DNA of 5,988 bases, taken from contig JAUWRZ010000148.1 of assembly GCA_030610325.1 (NCBI GenBank), positions 1 to 5,988 of the forward strand, read 5' to 3'. This document shows, piece by piece, positions 1 to 5,988 of this stretch. A program made the position numbers and the translations under genes. Every line of letters begins with the position of its first letter. Position 1 is the stretch's first letter. The notes under the pieces are model-generated. The model was given only the letters and a program-made list of their open reading frames with translations. It had not been told where the DNA came from and did no database searches. Source of the DNA: Sulfurimonadaceae bacterium (GTDB lineage Bacteria > Campylobacterota > Campylobacteria > Campylobacterales > Sulfurimonadaceae).

Positions 1-969
1 GTTTGACTCATCGATAGGCAGATTGAACGCATGAGGATAAGCGATGCCTTTGGCAGCCTCTATCGCCTGCTGAGCAGCCTGTGTACCTATATTGTACTGA
101 GACTCAAAAGTGTTAGCACCAAGGTGAGGTGATACGATGATGTTCTCTAGGTCCAGAAGCGGGTTATCCGTCGCAGGCTCTTTGATAAAGACATCGATGC
201 CGGCAAAACGGACCTTCCCTGACTCCAGTCCTTTATAGAGCGCCTGCTCATTATAGAGACCACCACGGGCACAGTTGATGAGGACGACACCATCTTTCAT
301 CTTCGCTATCTCTTCTGTGTCGATCATATCGATCGTCTCACTGTTTTTCGGAGTATGGATAGTGATGATGTCACAGGCCAGGATATCTTCGAGATCTTCC
401 GTATAGGCGATATCAAGGTCGGTAGCTTTAGAACCATTGATGTAAGGGTCATAAGCGATGACATCCATCTCAAAGGCTTTGGCACGAACAGCCACACGAC
501 TACCAATATTACCAAAACCGATAATACCGAGTTTCTTACCTTTCATCTCATGACCGTACCACTTCTCACGCTTCCAGACGCGCTGGTTCTTGAGATGATC
601 ATGAGAGTAAGGGAACATTCGCATACATGAGAGCATATGCGTCATGGTAAGCTCTACTGCCGCGATCGTATTTGCCGTCGGGACGTTCATCACGATGATA
701 CCCTCTTTGGAGCAGCCATCGATATCTACATTGTCTACACCCACACCGGCGCGAACAATAGCTTTCATCGACTTCGCAGCAGCAAGGAACTTATCATCGA
801 CATCTGTCGAACTACGGGTGATAGCCACATCGGCGTCTACGAGAATATCCAGCAGTGCGGTCTTATCGACATCGGCGGCAAAGACATAATCGATATTCTC
901 ATCATCTTGAAGCATCTGCAGACCAGCTTCATGAATATGGTCACATACGACTACTTTATATTTTTCCAT
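1..969 (-). CDS. serA: D-3-phosphoglycerate dehydrogenase, N-terminal part (runs off the window)
   Basis: SerA oxidises 3-phosphoglycerate to 3-phosphohydroxypyruvate with NAD+, the first step of the phosphorylated serine pathway in the cytoplasm. The reading frame is open for 323 codons from the ATG at 967-969 to the window edge, with no stop. The nucleotide-binding loop GFGNIG (residues 151-156) is followed about 20 residues later by an Asp (AYDPY), as expected for NAD preference. The catalytic triad of the D-2-hydroxyacid dehydrogenase family is visible: Arg235 in NCARGG, Glu264 in IKEPA and His282 in SPHLGANT. Family members in this phylum are, from memory, about 525 residues, so roughly 200 C-terminal residues (the intervening domain and the ACT serine-binding domain) should lie outside the window. 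The start is supported by a GAGG seven bases upstream and by a typical family N-terminus (VVVCDHIHEAG). The start codon lies inside the end of the upstream gene, a 19-base overlap that suggests co-transcription. Identification is firm. Confidence 0.97.
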   Translation of the reverse strand, partial: MEKYKVVVCDHIHEAGLQMLQDDENIDYVFAADVDKTALLDILVDADVAITRSSTDVDDKFLAAAKSMKAIVRAGVGVDNVDIDGCSKEGIIVMNVPTANTIAAVELTMTHMLSCMRMFPYSHDHLKNQRVWKREKWYGHEMKGKKLGIIGFGNIGSRVAVRAKAFEMDVIAYDPYINGSKATDLDIAYTEDLEDILACDIITIHTPKNSETIDMIDTEEIAKMKDGVVLINCARGGLYNEQALYKGLESGKVRFAGIDVFIKEPATDNPLLDLENIIVSPHLGANTFESQYNIGTQAAQQAIEAAKGIAYPHAFNLPIDESN

Positions 970-1454
970 TGGAGGTCCTCTTTATACGGCAACATAGAAG
1001 CCGTGATTTCATAGTTTTTAAGTGCAAGTAAGAAAGCTTTGATCCTAGTCTCGTCTTTGGAGGAGACAAGCAGTTGGGCCCCTTGTTTCTCTTGTTTGAG
1101 CGTGTAGCGGAGCTTGTGCTCTCTTAACTCCTGTTTAAGACAGAAGAGCTGATAAGGGTCACGCAATGTAGCAGTAAGCAGGTAGGTCTTCTCATTGACC
1201 AACTGCTGATCCAAGTCAAGTTCGACATAGATCTCATTGACCGGGTAAAAATAACCCTGTCGTTCGTTATTTGCCAGTTGTTCCAGCCATCGTCTTCCGC
1301 TTTGGGCGGACTCGCTGCTGACATTGTTCTCAGAGAGTGATGACCCCATAGTCGGATCAGGCTCTAACTGGTTGACATCGATCAGCAAAACAATAATAAA
1401 AATGGCTACTCCCAGCGTTATCAGCGGGGTAAGCCATCTTACAAGACGATGCAT
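951..1454 (-). CDS. Small single-pass membrane-anchored protein of unknown function
   Basis: I do not recognise a named family in this 167-residue protein. A short basic N-terminus (MHRLVRW) precedes one hydrophobic segment at about residues 8-26 (TPLITLGVAIFIIVLLI). This predicts an uncleaved signal anchor with the rest in the periplasm. Residues 28-55 are polar, Ser/Asn-rich and probably a flexible linker. Residues 56-167 look like a small folded alpha/beta domain with alternating charged and hydrophobic strands (EIYVELDLD, TYLLTATLRD, AQLLVSS) and one Cys (105). There is no lipobox or catalytic motif that I can see. The start is 4 bases after the rpsA stop codon with no good Shine-Dalgarno sequence (the nearest purine-rich match, AAGGA, is 17 bases away), so translation is probably coupled to rpsA. 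The 3' end overlaps serA. From memory, H. pylori and C. jejuni carry an uncharacterised gene of similar size at the same place, so it is likely a conserved phylum protein. The gene itself is likely real; its function is unknown. Confidence 0.85.
   Translation of the reverse strand: MHRLVRWLTPLITLGVAIFIIVLLIDVNQLEPDPTMGSSLSENNVSSESAQSGRRWLEQLANNERQGYFYPVNEIYVELDLDQQLVNEKTYLLTATLRDPYQLFCLKQELREHKLRYTLKQEKQGAQLLVSSKDETRIKAFLLALKNYEITASMLPYKEDLQWKNIK
977..980 (-). promoter_or_regulatory. Ribosome binding site of serA
   Basis: The minus strand reads GAGG, then seven bases (ACCTCCA), then ATG. This Shine-Dalgarno match lies within the coding sequence of the upstream membrane protein gene. It fixes the serA start at 969 despite the 19-base overlap; the next in-frame Met is residue 19 and would cut into the first beta strand of the enzyme. 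Confidence 0.75.
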
Positions 1455-1458
1455 GGTG

Positions 1459-3114
1459 TTACTTCAGCTGGTCCTTGAGCAGATCACCAAGACTGTGTGA
1501 CTCGTTGTCGTTGAACTCTTCGAGTATTGCCTGATCTTTGATACGCTCAAGTTTCTTGACAGAGAGACGGATACGGTCACGCTGTGTATCGATGACTGCG
1601 ATCACTGCTTCGATCTCCTGACCAGCCTCAAGCTCTTCAGGGATAAGCGGTGAGAGGTCCTCATTACGGATAAGTGCATCTACGCCATCTTCAAGAGAGA
1701 CAAAGACACCGAACTCTTTGATATCACGGATAGTCCCTGTTACCACTTCGTTCGTCTTGTGCTCAGTAGCATATTTGTCTATTGGGCTATCAAGCAAGAC
1801 TTTTCTGTTAAGAGAGATCTTCTGGTCTTCTCTGTTGATCTTCGCGATCTTCACTTCTACTTCGTCACCGGATTTGAACAGGTCTTTACTCTTAGTGTTC
1901 TTCTCCCATGAAGCGTCCTGGTTATGAAGCAGGCCTTCAACGCCACCGATCTTCACGAACGCACCAAAGTCAGTCAGTGATGTGACTATACCAGTGACGA
2001 CCTCACCTTCTCTGAAGTTACGGAGGAACTCGTCAAATGGCTTCGGAAGAAGACGCTTGAGTGATACGCGCAGTTTATGCGTGTCAGAGTTGATCTCGAT
2101 GACTTCTACATCGATCTCCTGGTCTACTTCCAGATAATCTTTCGGGTTCTTGATGTTCTTGTCCCAAGTGATCTCAGAGATGTGAAGGAAACCTTCGATG
2201 TCATTACCAAGGTCTACAAAGACACCATAAGGCTCGATGTTGCTGACTGTGACAGAGACAGTATCGCCCTCTTCGAGCTCTGACTCGACCTCTGCCCATG
2301 GATCAGGCTGAACAGCTTTGATAGAGAGAGAAAGATGACGCTTGTCTTTGTCATAAGCGATGGCTTTGACAGTGACAGTCTCACCCTCTTTGTAAAGTTT
2401 TGATGGGTTGACAGGACCTTTATAGCTGATCTCGTTGTAGTGGACCAGACCATCGACACCGCCGACATCTACAAACATACCATAACTGGTGATCTTCTTG
2501 ATGACACCCTCGACGACTTTCTCATCTTCCATCAATACATCGATGATCTCTTTCTTACGCTTTCTCTCCTCATTGAAGAGTTTACGGCGAGATACTACTA
2601 TTGAGTTCTCTGCTTCATCGATCTTGACAAGCTGTGCTTTGACTTTACGGCCGATGACATCATCTGTGTCTTTGAACGCTGCGAGTGAACGAGGCATGAA
2701 GAAGCTGACTGTATCTGCTTCGATGACGTAACCACCACGGTTTTTCTTGACGATGATACCTTCGATAACGAGGTTCTCGTAATCATCTTTATGCTCTTTG
2801 ATGAAATCAAGTGTCTTGCGCTGCTCAAGGACTTTCTTATAAGAGATCTTTGGACGCTCATTGTAGTGTCCTGTGATCATGACAGTGATCTTGTCACCTA
2901 CGTTAAAAAGCAGAGCCTCATCTTCACCACGGATCTCGTCCAGGTTCAACATACCCTCAAGTTTCTCACCAACACCGACTAGTGCTCTGTTGTCTTCCTC
3001 TTGGATCTCGACGATCTCACCCTCTGTAATACGCGTAGACTCTTGCTCCTTAAACGAAGCCTCCAGCATCTCCGCAAAATTTTCCTCTTCTAGTGCTTCG
3101 TTATCGAAGGCCAT
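1459..3114 (-). CDS. rpsA: 30S ribosomal protein S1
   Basis: S1 is the largest small-subunit protein. It captures mRNAs and unfolds their 5' regions so that the ribosome can start translation. The 551-residue length fits full-length S1 (557 in E. coli). Six S1 OB-fold repeats can be placed at roughly residues 29-95, 113-178, 198-266, 280-353, 368-436 and 455-520. Repeats 3-6 keep the RNA-binding core pattern: YGMFVDVGGVDGLVH near 211, YGVFVDLG near 296, FGAFVKIGG near 383 and FGVFVSLEDG near 468. Repeats 1 and 2 are more divergent, as in E. coli, where they dock on the ribosome through S2. The N-terminus is acidic (residues 6-23) and the tail ends in SLGDLLKDQLK. The start is supported by AAGGGA six bases before the ATG. 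It is separated from ispH by 184 bases carrying a likely promoter, and it heads a unit with the next two genes. Identification is firm. Confidence 0.98.
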   Translation of the reverse strand: MAFDNEALEEENFAEMLEASFKEQESTRITEGEIVEIQEEDNRALVGVGEKLEGMLNLDEIRGEDEALLFNVGDKITVMITGHYNERPKISYKKVLEQRKTLDFIKEHKDDYENLVIEGIIVKKNRGGYVIEADTVSFFMPRSLAAFKDTDDVIGRKVKAQLVKIDEAENSIVVSRRKLFNEERKRKKEIIDVLMEDEKVVEGVIKKITSYGMFVDVGGVDGLVHYNEISYKGPVNPSKLYKEGETVTVKAIAYDKDKRHLSLSIKAVQPDPWAEVESELEEGDTVSVTVSNIEPYGVFVDLGNDIEGFLHISEITWDKNIKNPKDYLEVDQEIDVEVIEINSDTHKLRVSLKRLLPKPFDEFLRNFREGEVVTGIVTSLTDFGAFVKIGGVEGLLHNQDASWEKNTKSKDLFKSGDEVEVKIAKINREDQKISLNRKVLLDSPIDKYATEHKTNEVVTGTIRDIKEFGVFVSLEDGVDALIRNEDLSPLIPEELEAGQEIEAVIAVIDTQRDRIRLSVKKLERIKDQAILEEFNDNESHSLGDLLKDQLK

Positions 3115-3120
3115 ACCTGT

Positions 3121-3126
3121 TCCCTT
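3121..3126 (-). promoter_or_regulatory. Ribosome binding site of rpsA
   Basis: The minus strand reads AAGGGA, then ACAGGT, then ATG at 3114-3112. This strong Shine-Dalgarno match with six-base spacing decides the rpsA start. A second AGG inside the spacer lies too close to the ATG to be the main site. Confidence 0.75.
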
Positions 3127-3137
3127 GTGACTAAAAA

Positions 3138-3173
3138 TTTCGTGATTATATCGAAAAACAGCTTGTATTTCTA
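3138..3173 (-). promoter_or_regulatory. Likely housekeeping promoter of rpsA
   Basis: On the minus strand a perfect TATAAT lies at 3150-3145, preceded by a T run (TGTTTTTCGA). Seventeen bases further upstream, TAGAAA (3173-3168) matches four of six positions of TTGACA. Housekeeping promoters in Helicobacter and Campylobacter are known to rely on the -10 element and AT-rich upstream DNA rather than a strict -35 box, so the weak -35 does not count against it. Transcription would begin near 3138 and give a leader of about 24 bases containing the ribosome binding site. The placement, between a terminator-like hairpin and rpsA, is what an independent ribosomal protein promoter would need. The exact start site is inferred. 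Confidence 0.65.
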
Positions 3174-3235
3174 TGGTTTTTGTGAAAAAAGAAGTGGAAC
3201 GGTACCATTGAGATATGGCTATGGGCTAATTAATG

Positions 3236-3283
3236 AAAAAAGTCTACGAGAAGCAACCCCTAAAGTGTAAAGAGGTCGTATAC
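3236..3283 (-). terminator. Possible intrinsic terminator after ispH
   Basis: Reading the minus strand, GTATACGA (3283-3276) can pair with TCGTAGAC (3249-3242) at seven of eight positions, with one A-G mismatch. Inside it CCTC (3275-3272) can pair with GGGG (3260-3257) with one T-G pair, around an 11-base loop, leaving a seven-base bulge on the 3' side. Six T residues (3241-3236) follow at once. The hairpin begins about 15 bases after the ispH stop, where a terminator for the pheT-aroA-ispH unit would be expected. The bulge and mismatch make it weaker than a textbook terminator, so some read-through into rpsA is possible. Confidence 0.4.
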
Positions 3284-3298
3284 GTTTGTCGTCTTAGA

Positions 3299-4126
3299 TC
3301 AGGACAGTCTGCTGATCCGGTCGACGACCTCTTGTATGATCCAGTCCGGAGTGGATGCACCCGCACTGATACCGCAATACTCCTTGCCGCTGAACCACTC
3401 GGAGTCGAGGTCATCAGCACACTCTATATGGTAGCTATCGGAACAGTTACTCTCAGCGATAGACTGAAGCTGCTTGGTATTGGAAGAGTTCTTCCCTCCG
3501 ATGACGATCATCACATCCGCATCTTTGGAGAGTTTACGTACCGCGTCCTGGTTCTCAAATGTAGCGTTACAGATGGTATTGAAGACACGTACCTCTTTAT
3601 AACGGGGGATGAGATAGTCGGTGATCTTCAGATACTCCTCTACTTTACGTGTCGTCTGGGCTACGACAGCGATATGCTCTTTAAGTGAAAGCCCTTCAAG
3701 ATCAGCGACTTCCGTGACCACATGGGCTCCATGGGTAGCGTAGCTTTTGACCCCTTTGATCTCAGGGTGTTTCTCATCACCAAAGATGACGATGTCATAC
3801 CCCTTCTCACTCATCTCCTCACAGATCTGCTGTGGTTTGGTCACATAGGGACAGGTCGCATCGATCACATCGACCTTGTTCTCATGGAGCTGTGCCAACT
3901 CATCTTTGGGAATACCGTGCGTACGGACCACGGCCGTATCACCGGTACTGAAATCATTCAGGTTCTCTGTGAGCGCGACATCAAAATCACGATTTAAGCG
4001 CTCTATCTCTTTGGAGTTGTGGATCAGCGGTCCATAGGTAGCTGAATGACGATTCTCCTCAGCGATCTTGATCGCCCGTTTGACTCCGAAACAGAAACCG
4101 TAGTTCTCGGCCAGCTGGATCTTCAC
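3299..4126 (-). CDS. ispH: 4-hydroxy-3-methylbut-2-enyl diphosphate reductase (IspH/LytB)
   Basis: IspH is the last enzyme of the MEP pathway. It is a cytoplasmic iron-sulfur enzyme that reduces HMBPP to isopentenyl and dimethylallyl diphosphate. The 275-residue product has the three cluster-binding cysteines at the expected spacing: Cys12 (FCFGV), Cys92 (ATCPY) and Cys186 (ICNAT). Other conserved active-site residues are visible: His36 (GPLIHN), His70 (RTHG), His120 and Glu122 (KHPE), Thr159 (AQTT), the NSSN diphosphate loop at 213-216 and Ser258 (SAGAS). It is short compared with E. coli (316) but full length for this phylum. The start codon is GTG, not ATG, at 4126-4124. It overlaps the aroA stop as GTGA and is preceded by AAAGG seven bases upstream. 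The [16 protein letters not shown]-terminus leaves no room for a later start, because Cys12 is needed. Identification is firm. Confidence 0.97.
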   Translation of the reverse strand: MKIQLAENYGFCFGVKRAIKIAEENRHSATYGPLIHNSKEIERLNRDFDVALTENLNDFSTGDTAVVRTHGIPKDELAQLHENKVDVIDATCPYVTKPQQICEEMSEKGYDIVIFGDEKHPEIKGVKSYATHGAHVVTEVADLEGLSLKEHIAVVAQTTRKVEEYLKITDYLIPRYKEVRVFNTICNATFENQDAVRKLSKDADVMIVIGGKNSSNTKQLQSIAESNCSDSYHIECADDLDSEWFSGKEYCGISAGASTPDWIIQEVVDRISRLS

Positions 4127-5400
4127 AGCTCTACCTTTGTCACTTCTGATAACAGCTCGAAGAAGTTAGGGAAAGAGGTGTTGATACAGTCAATATCCTC
4201 TACCTGCATACCGCAACGAAGGCCCGCGATGATAAAACTCATGGCGATGCGATGATCACCGTGACTCTCTACTCTTGCCGTCATCAACTCCCCGCCAGTC
4301 ACGGTATAGCCATCTTCGAACTCTTCGCTCTCGATGCCGCAATAGCGCAGGTTATCCACGACCGTACTGATGCGGTCGCTCTCTTTGACCCGAAGTTCCG
4401 CCGCGTTCTTGATGGTACTCGTACCTTCAGCACAGGCCATGGCGATAGAGAGTGCCGGCAGCTCATCGATGAGCCAGGAGATGTTCTCCTCGACCGTGAT
4501 CGCATGCAGCGGCGCATATCTGACCGTGATAGTCCCAATAGGCTCATAGCGGTCGTCAGTCGTCTCATAGCTGATATCTGCACCCATACGTTCAAGTGCT
4601 TTAAAGGCTTCTGTCCGGGTAGGATTGAGTGTCACCCCTTCAAGGACTGCCGTAGACCCCGGTACGATCGCTGCCGCGACAGCAAAGAAGAAGGCACTCG
4701 AAGGATCAGCCGGGACACGGATGTCCAGTGGTGAGAGCAGTCCCTTTAAAGGATGGATAGTCGTCTTCAGGCCATCGACACTGATCTCCGCACCCATCCC
4801 TTTTAACATACGTTCAGTATGATCACGGCTTAACTCAGGCTCCGTATAACTACATACTCCATCTGCACTCAAAGCAGCTAAGATCATGGCACTTTTGACC
4901 TGTGCTGACGCTATCTTGCTCTCATAATCAAAAGCTTTGATCGACCCTCCACGGATACTCAGCGGTGCCAGATCACCATCTTCACGACCATCAAGCTTAG
5001 CGCCAATATCGCGAAGTGGTTTGGTGACACGCTTCATCGGACGGCGTCTAAGGTACTCATCTCCCGTAAGGATGAAGTGCCCCTCTGCAGAAGCCAACAG
5101 TCCGCTAAAAAGTCGCATCCCTGTCCCGGAGTTACCACAGTCAAGGATGTTGGCACTCTCTTTAATACCTTCGGAACGGATCCGAAACGTCTCTCCATCA
5201 TCATCTATGCTCGCACCAAGCTCTTTGATGATGTTTAGCGAGTTCATCGTATCTTCTGCGCGCAGAAAGTTAGTGACTCTCGACTCACCTTCGGCAAGCA
5301 TCGAGAACATCACGCTGCGGTGTGAGATCGATTTATCCGGTGCGATGGCATCGGTCTTGAACGTAAACTGCTCTGCAGGATAGACAGTGACCTTTCTCAT
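4123..5400 (-). CDS. aroA: 3-phosphoshikimate 1-carboxyvinyltransferase (EPSP synthase)
   Basis: AroA joins phosphoenolpyruvate to shikimate 3-phosphate to form EPSP, the sixth step of the shikimate pathway, in the cytoplasm. The 425-residue product is full length, with the two-domain inverted-barrel fold implied by its motifs. Substrate-binding residues visible include Lys23, Ser24 and Arg28 (DKSISHR), the PEP loop NSGTGMR at 90-96, Arg120 (RRPM), SAQVK at 165-169, Asp312 (IDELPA), Glu340 and Arg343 (RVKESDR), and His383 and Arg384 (GDHRIAM). RDHTE (192-196), SAQVK and NPTR (259-262) match three of the signatures used to define class II enzymes. The position of E. coli Pro101 is Leu97, and that of Lys411 appears to be Thr408. 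The ATG overlaps the pheT stop as ATGA with no clear ribosome binding site, so translational coupling to pheT is likely. Identification is firm; the class assignment is inferred. Confidence 0.97.
   Translation of the reverse strand: MRKVTVYPAEQFTFKTDAIAPDKSISHRSVMFSMLAEGESRVTNFLRAEDTMNSLNIIKELGASIDDDGETFRIRSEGIKESANILDCGNSGTGMRLFSGLLASAEGHFILTGDEYLRRRPMKRVTKPLRDIGAKLDGREDGDLAPLSIRGGSIKAFDYESKIASAQVKSAMILAALSADGVCSYTEPELSRDHTERMLKGMGAEISVDGLKTTIHPLKGLLSPLDIRVPADPSSAFFFAVAAAIVPGSTAVLEGVTLNPTRTEAFKALERMGADISYETTDDRYEPIGTITVRYAPLHAITVEENISWLIDELPALSIAMACAEGTSTIKNAAELRVKESDRISTVVDNLRYCGIESEEFEDGYTVTGGELMTARVESHGDHRIAMSFIIAGLRCGMQVEDIDCINTSFPNFFELLSEVTKVEL
4134..4138 (-). promoter_or_regulatory. 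Ribosome binding site of ispH (decides a GTG start)
   Basis: The minus strand reads AAAGG, then TAGAGCT, then GTG at 4126-4124. The site lies within the last codons of aroA. Its seven-base spacing to the GTG, together with the family N-terminus, supports a non-ATG start for ispH. Confidence 0.7.
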
Positions 5401-5988
5401 CGCAGTGTCAACCCGAGTTCAGATTCAAGTGTATGCAAGATACCGTTGACAGAGGATGTGATATCTTCCTCTTCAAGGGTCTTCTCCATCGATTGCAAGA
5501 CAAAACGCAGTGTCAGACTGATGTTCTCCTGCAGACTCTCATCGCGATAACGGTCTACCGGATAGAAGCGGATCACCTCACTGCTCTTGTGCGCTGCTAT
5601 CACCGCTTCGATCTCTTTGTACTCCATCTCGGCAGGCACCAGAAGACTCAGATCCCGGAAAGAGGCCTGGTAATTCGAGAACGCCTTTGCCTCATGCAGT
5701 CCGTAAGCCAGCTTGTCAAAATCAAGTTCACAGAGATAGGTCGTACCCAGATCAAGACTCTCCTGGACATTTGGATGCAATCTGAAGAGCTCGCCGATAC
5801 GCTTGCCATCGACCATGATGTTGGCACACTGATAAGGGTGTGCAAGCTTATGTGACGCCGTGGCATGCTCAAGCGTGAAATCACCGATGATATCTGAGAC
5901 ATCCTTCGTAAACCTGTCCAGAGTGATCGGCTCCGGTTTTCCACCGTTCTCAAGTCGGTCACGCTCTGCGTCACCGGAGAAGAGCATA
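5397..5988 (-). CDS. pheT: Phenylalanine--tRNA ligase beta subunit, C-terminal part
   Basis: This is the 3' end of a gene that enters from the right edge, about 197 codons of a protein usually near 770-800 residues. PheT forms the alpha2-beta2 synthetase with PheS; it carries the editing site and contributes tRNA binding. Counting from the Met codon at 5987-5985, which is internal and not a start, residues 49-80 resemble the end of the catalytic-like core ([22 protein letters not shown]). Residues about 104-196 form the ferredoxin-like anticodon-binding domain, with FRDLSLLVP at 110-118, FYPVDRY at 141-147 and the usual closing pattern [14 protein letters not shown] and a final Leu-Arg. The stop (TGA) overlaps the aroA start by four bases. 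In related genomes pheS lies just upstream, here outside the window. The identification rests on the C-terminal domain pattern and on gene order. Confidence 0.93.
   Translation of the reverse strand, partial: MLFSGDAERDRLENGGKPEPITLDRFTKDVSDIIGDFTLEHATASHKLAHPYQCANIMVDGKRIGELFRLHPNVQESLDLGTTYLCELDFDKLAYGLHEAKAFSNYQASFRDLSLLVPAEMEYKEIEAVIAAHKSSEVIRFYPVDRYRDESLQENISLTLRFVLQSMEKTLEEEDITSSVNGILHTLESELGLTLR

Larger units (their letters stand above)
3115..3298. other. Intergenic region between ispH and rpsA
   Basis: This is the only substantial non-coding gap in the window, 184 bases and more AT-rich than its surroundings. Nearest ispH it holds a hairpin followed by six T residues on the minus strand; nearest rpsA it holds a TATAAT promoter and a ribosome binding site. 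The middle part, about 3174-3235, contains the palindrome GGTACC and a second T run, but I see no convincing operator, riboswitch or small gene there. A 20-codon minus-strand reading frame (3208-3146) has no ribosome binding site and ends inside the -10 box. Confidence 0.7.

Noticed and set aside
637..1014. Plus-strand open frame of 125 codons across the serA start and the membrane protein gene
   Set aside because: It is antisense to two supported genes, and its sequence mirrors their codons.
1459..3114. Many GATC and GAGATC-like short repeats, especially in rpsA
   Set aside because: They follow from frequent GAT, ATC and GAG codons and the repeated S1 domains; they are not evenly spaced and are not a site array.
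3201..3206. GGTACC palindrome with short flanking complementarity and a nearby T run in the gap before rpsA
   Set aside because: The stem leaves no loop and the flanking pairs are weak, so it is not convincing as a terminator or operator.
3146..3208. Minus-strand 20-codon frame in the rpsA upstream region, a possible leader peptide
   Set aside because: There is no Shine-Dalgarno before its ATG, its stop lies in the TATAAT box so the rpsA transcript would not contain it, and it shows no runs of regulatory codons.
3233..3688. Plus-strand open frame of 151 codons starting in the ispH-rpsA gap
   Set aside because: It has no ribosome binding site, most of it is antisense to well-conserved ispH, and its composition is that expected of the complement of a coding sequence.
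4252..4734. Plus-strand open frame of 160 codons inside aroA
   Set aside because: It is fully antisense to aroA, whose active-site motifs are intact; the product is rich in His, Arg and Asp with no recognisable domain.
4937..5383. Plus-strand open frame of 148 codons inside aroA
   Set aside because: It is antisense to the N-terminal part of aroA, is Ser/Pro/Arg-rich without motifs, and has no supporting start signal.
5433..5855. Plus-strand open frame of 140 codons opposite pheT
   Set aside because: It is antisense to the conserved anticodon-binding domain of pheT and has no start signal or domain.

Overview
The window is a stretch of ordinary bacterial housekeeping genes, all on the minus strand. 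In transcription order they are pheT (3' end only), aroA, ispH, rpsA, a small membrane-anchored protein of unknown function, and serA (N-terminal 323 residues only). I remember the order pheS-pheT-aroA-ispH-rpsA-(small protein)-serA from Helicobacter pylori and Campylobacter jejuni, and the AroA and SerA N-terminal regions look like those of that phylum. The window therefore most likely comes from a member of the Campylobacterota (Epsilonproteobacteria). By eye, base composition is in the mid-to-upper 40s % GC, well above Campylobacter or Helicobacter. A free-living Sulfurovum-like lineage would fit, but the genus is a guess.

The layout, read 5' to 3' on the minus strand, is as follows. Positions 5988-5397 hold the C-terminal quarter of the phenylalanyl-tRNA synthetase beta chain. 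It overlaps aroA (5400-4123) by an ATGA, and aroA overlaps ispH (4126-3299) by a GTGA, so these three are tightly coupled. A 184-base gap (3298-3115) follows, the only sizeable non-coding stretch. It contains an imperfect terminator-like hairpin with a T run just after ispH, and a perfect TATAAT about 30 bases before the rpsA start. A second transcription unit then runs from rpsA (3114-1459) through the membrane protein (1454-951) to serA (969 to beyond position 1). Its members are 4 bases apart or overlap by 19.

The genes share metabolic themes but not one pathway. AroA makes the precursor of chorismate and hence of phenylalanine, which PheT helps load onto tRNA. IspH finishes the MEP isoprenoid pathway. 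Ribosomal protein S1 helps mRNAs bind the ribosome. SerA commits 3-phosphoglycerate to serine synthesis. The small membrane protein is the only gene without a known role.

I found no mobile element, CRISPR array, RNA gene, phage gene or frameshift, and no evidence of a novel system. The points that merit a second look are the unknown membrane protein inside the rpsA-serA unit, the class II-like active-site signature of AroA, the GTG start of ispH, and the rpsA promoter and terminator region.
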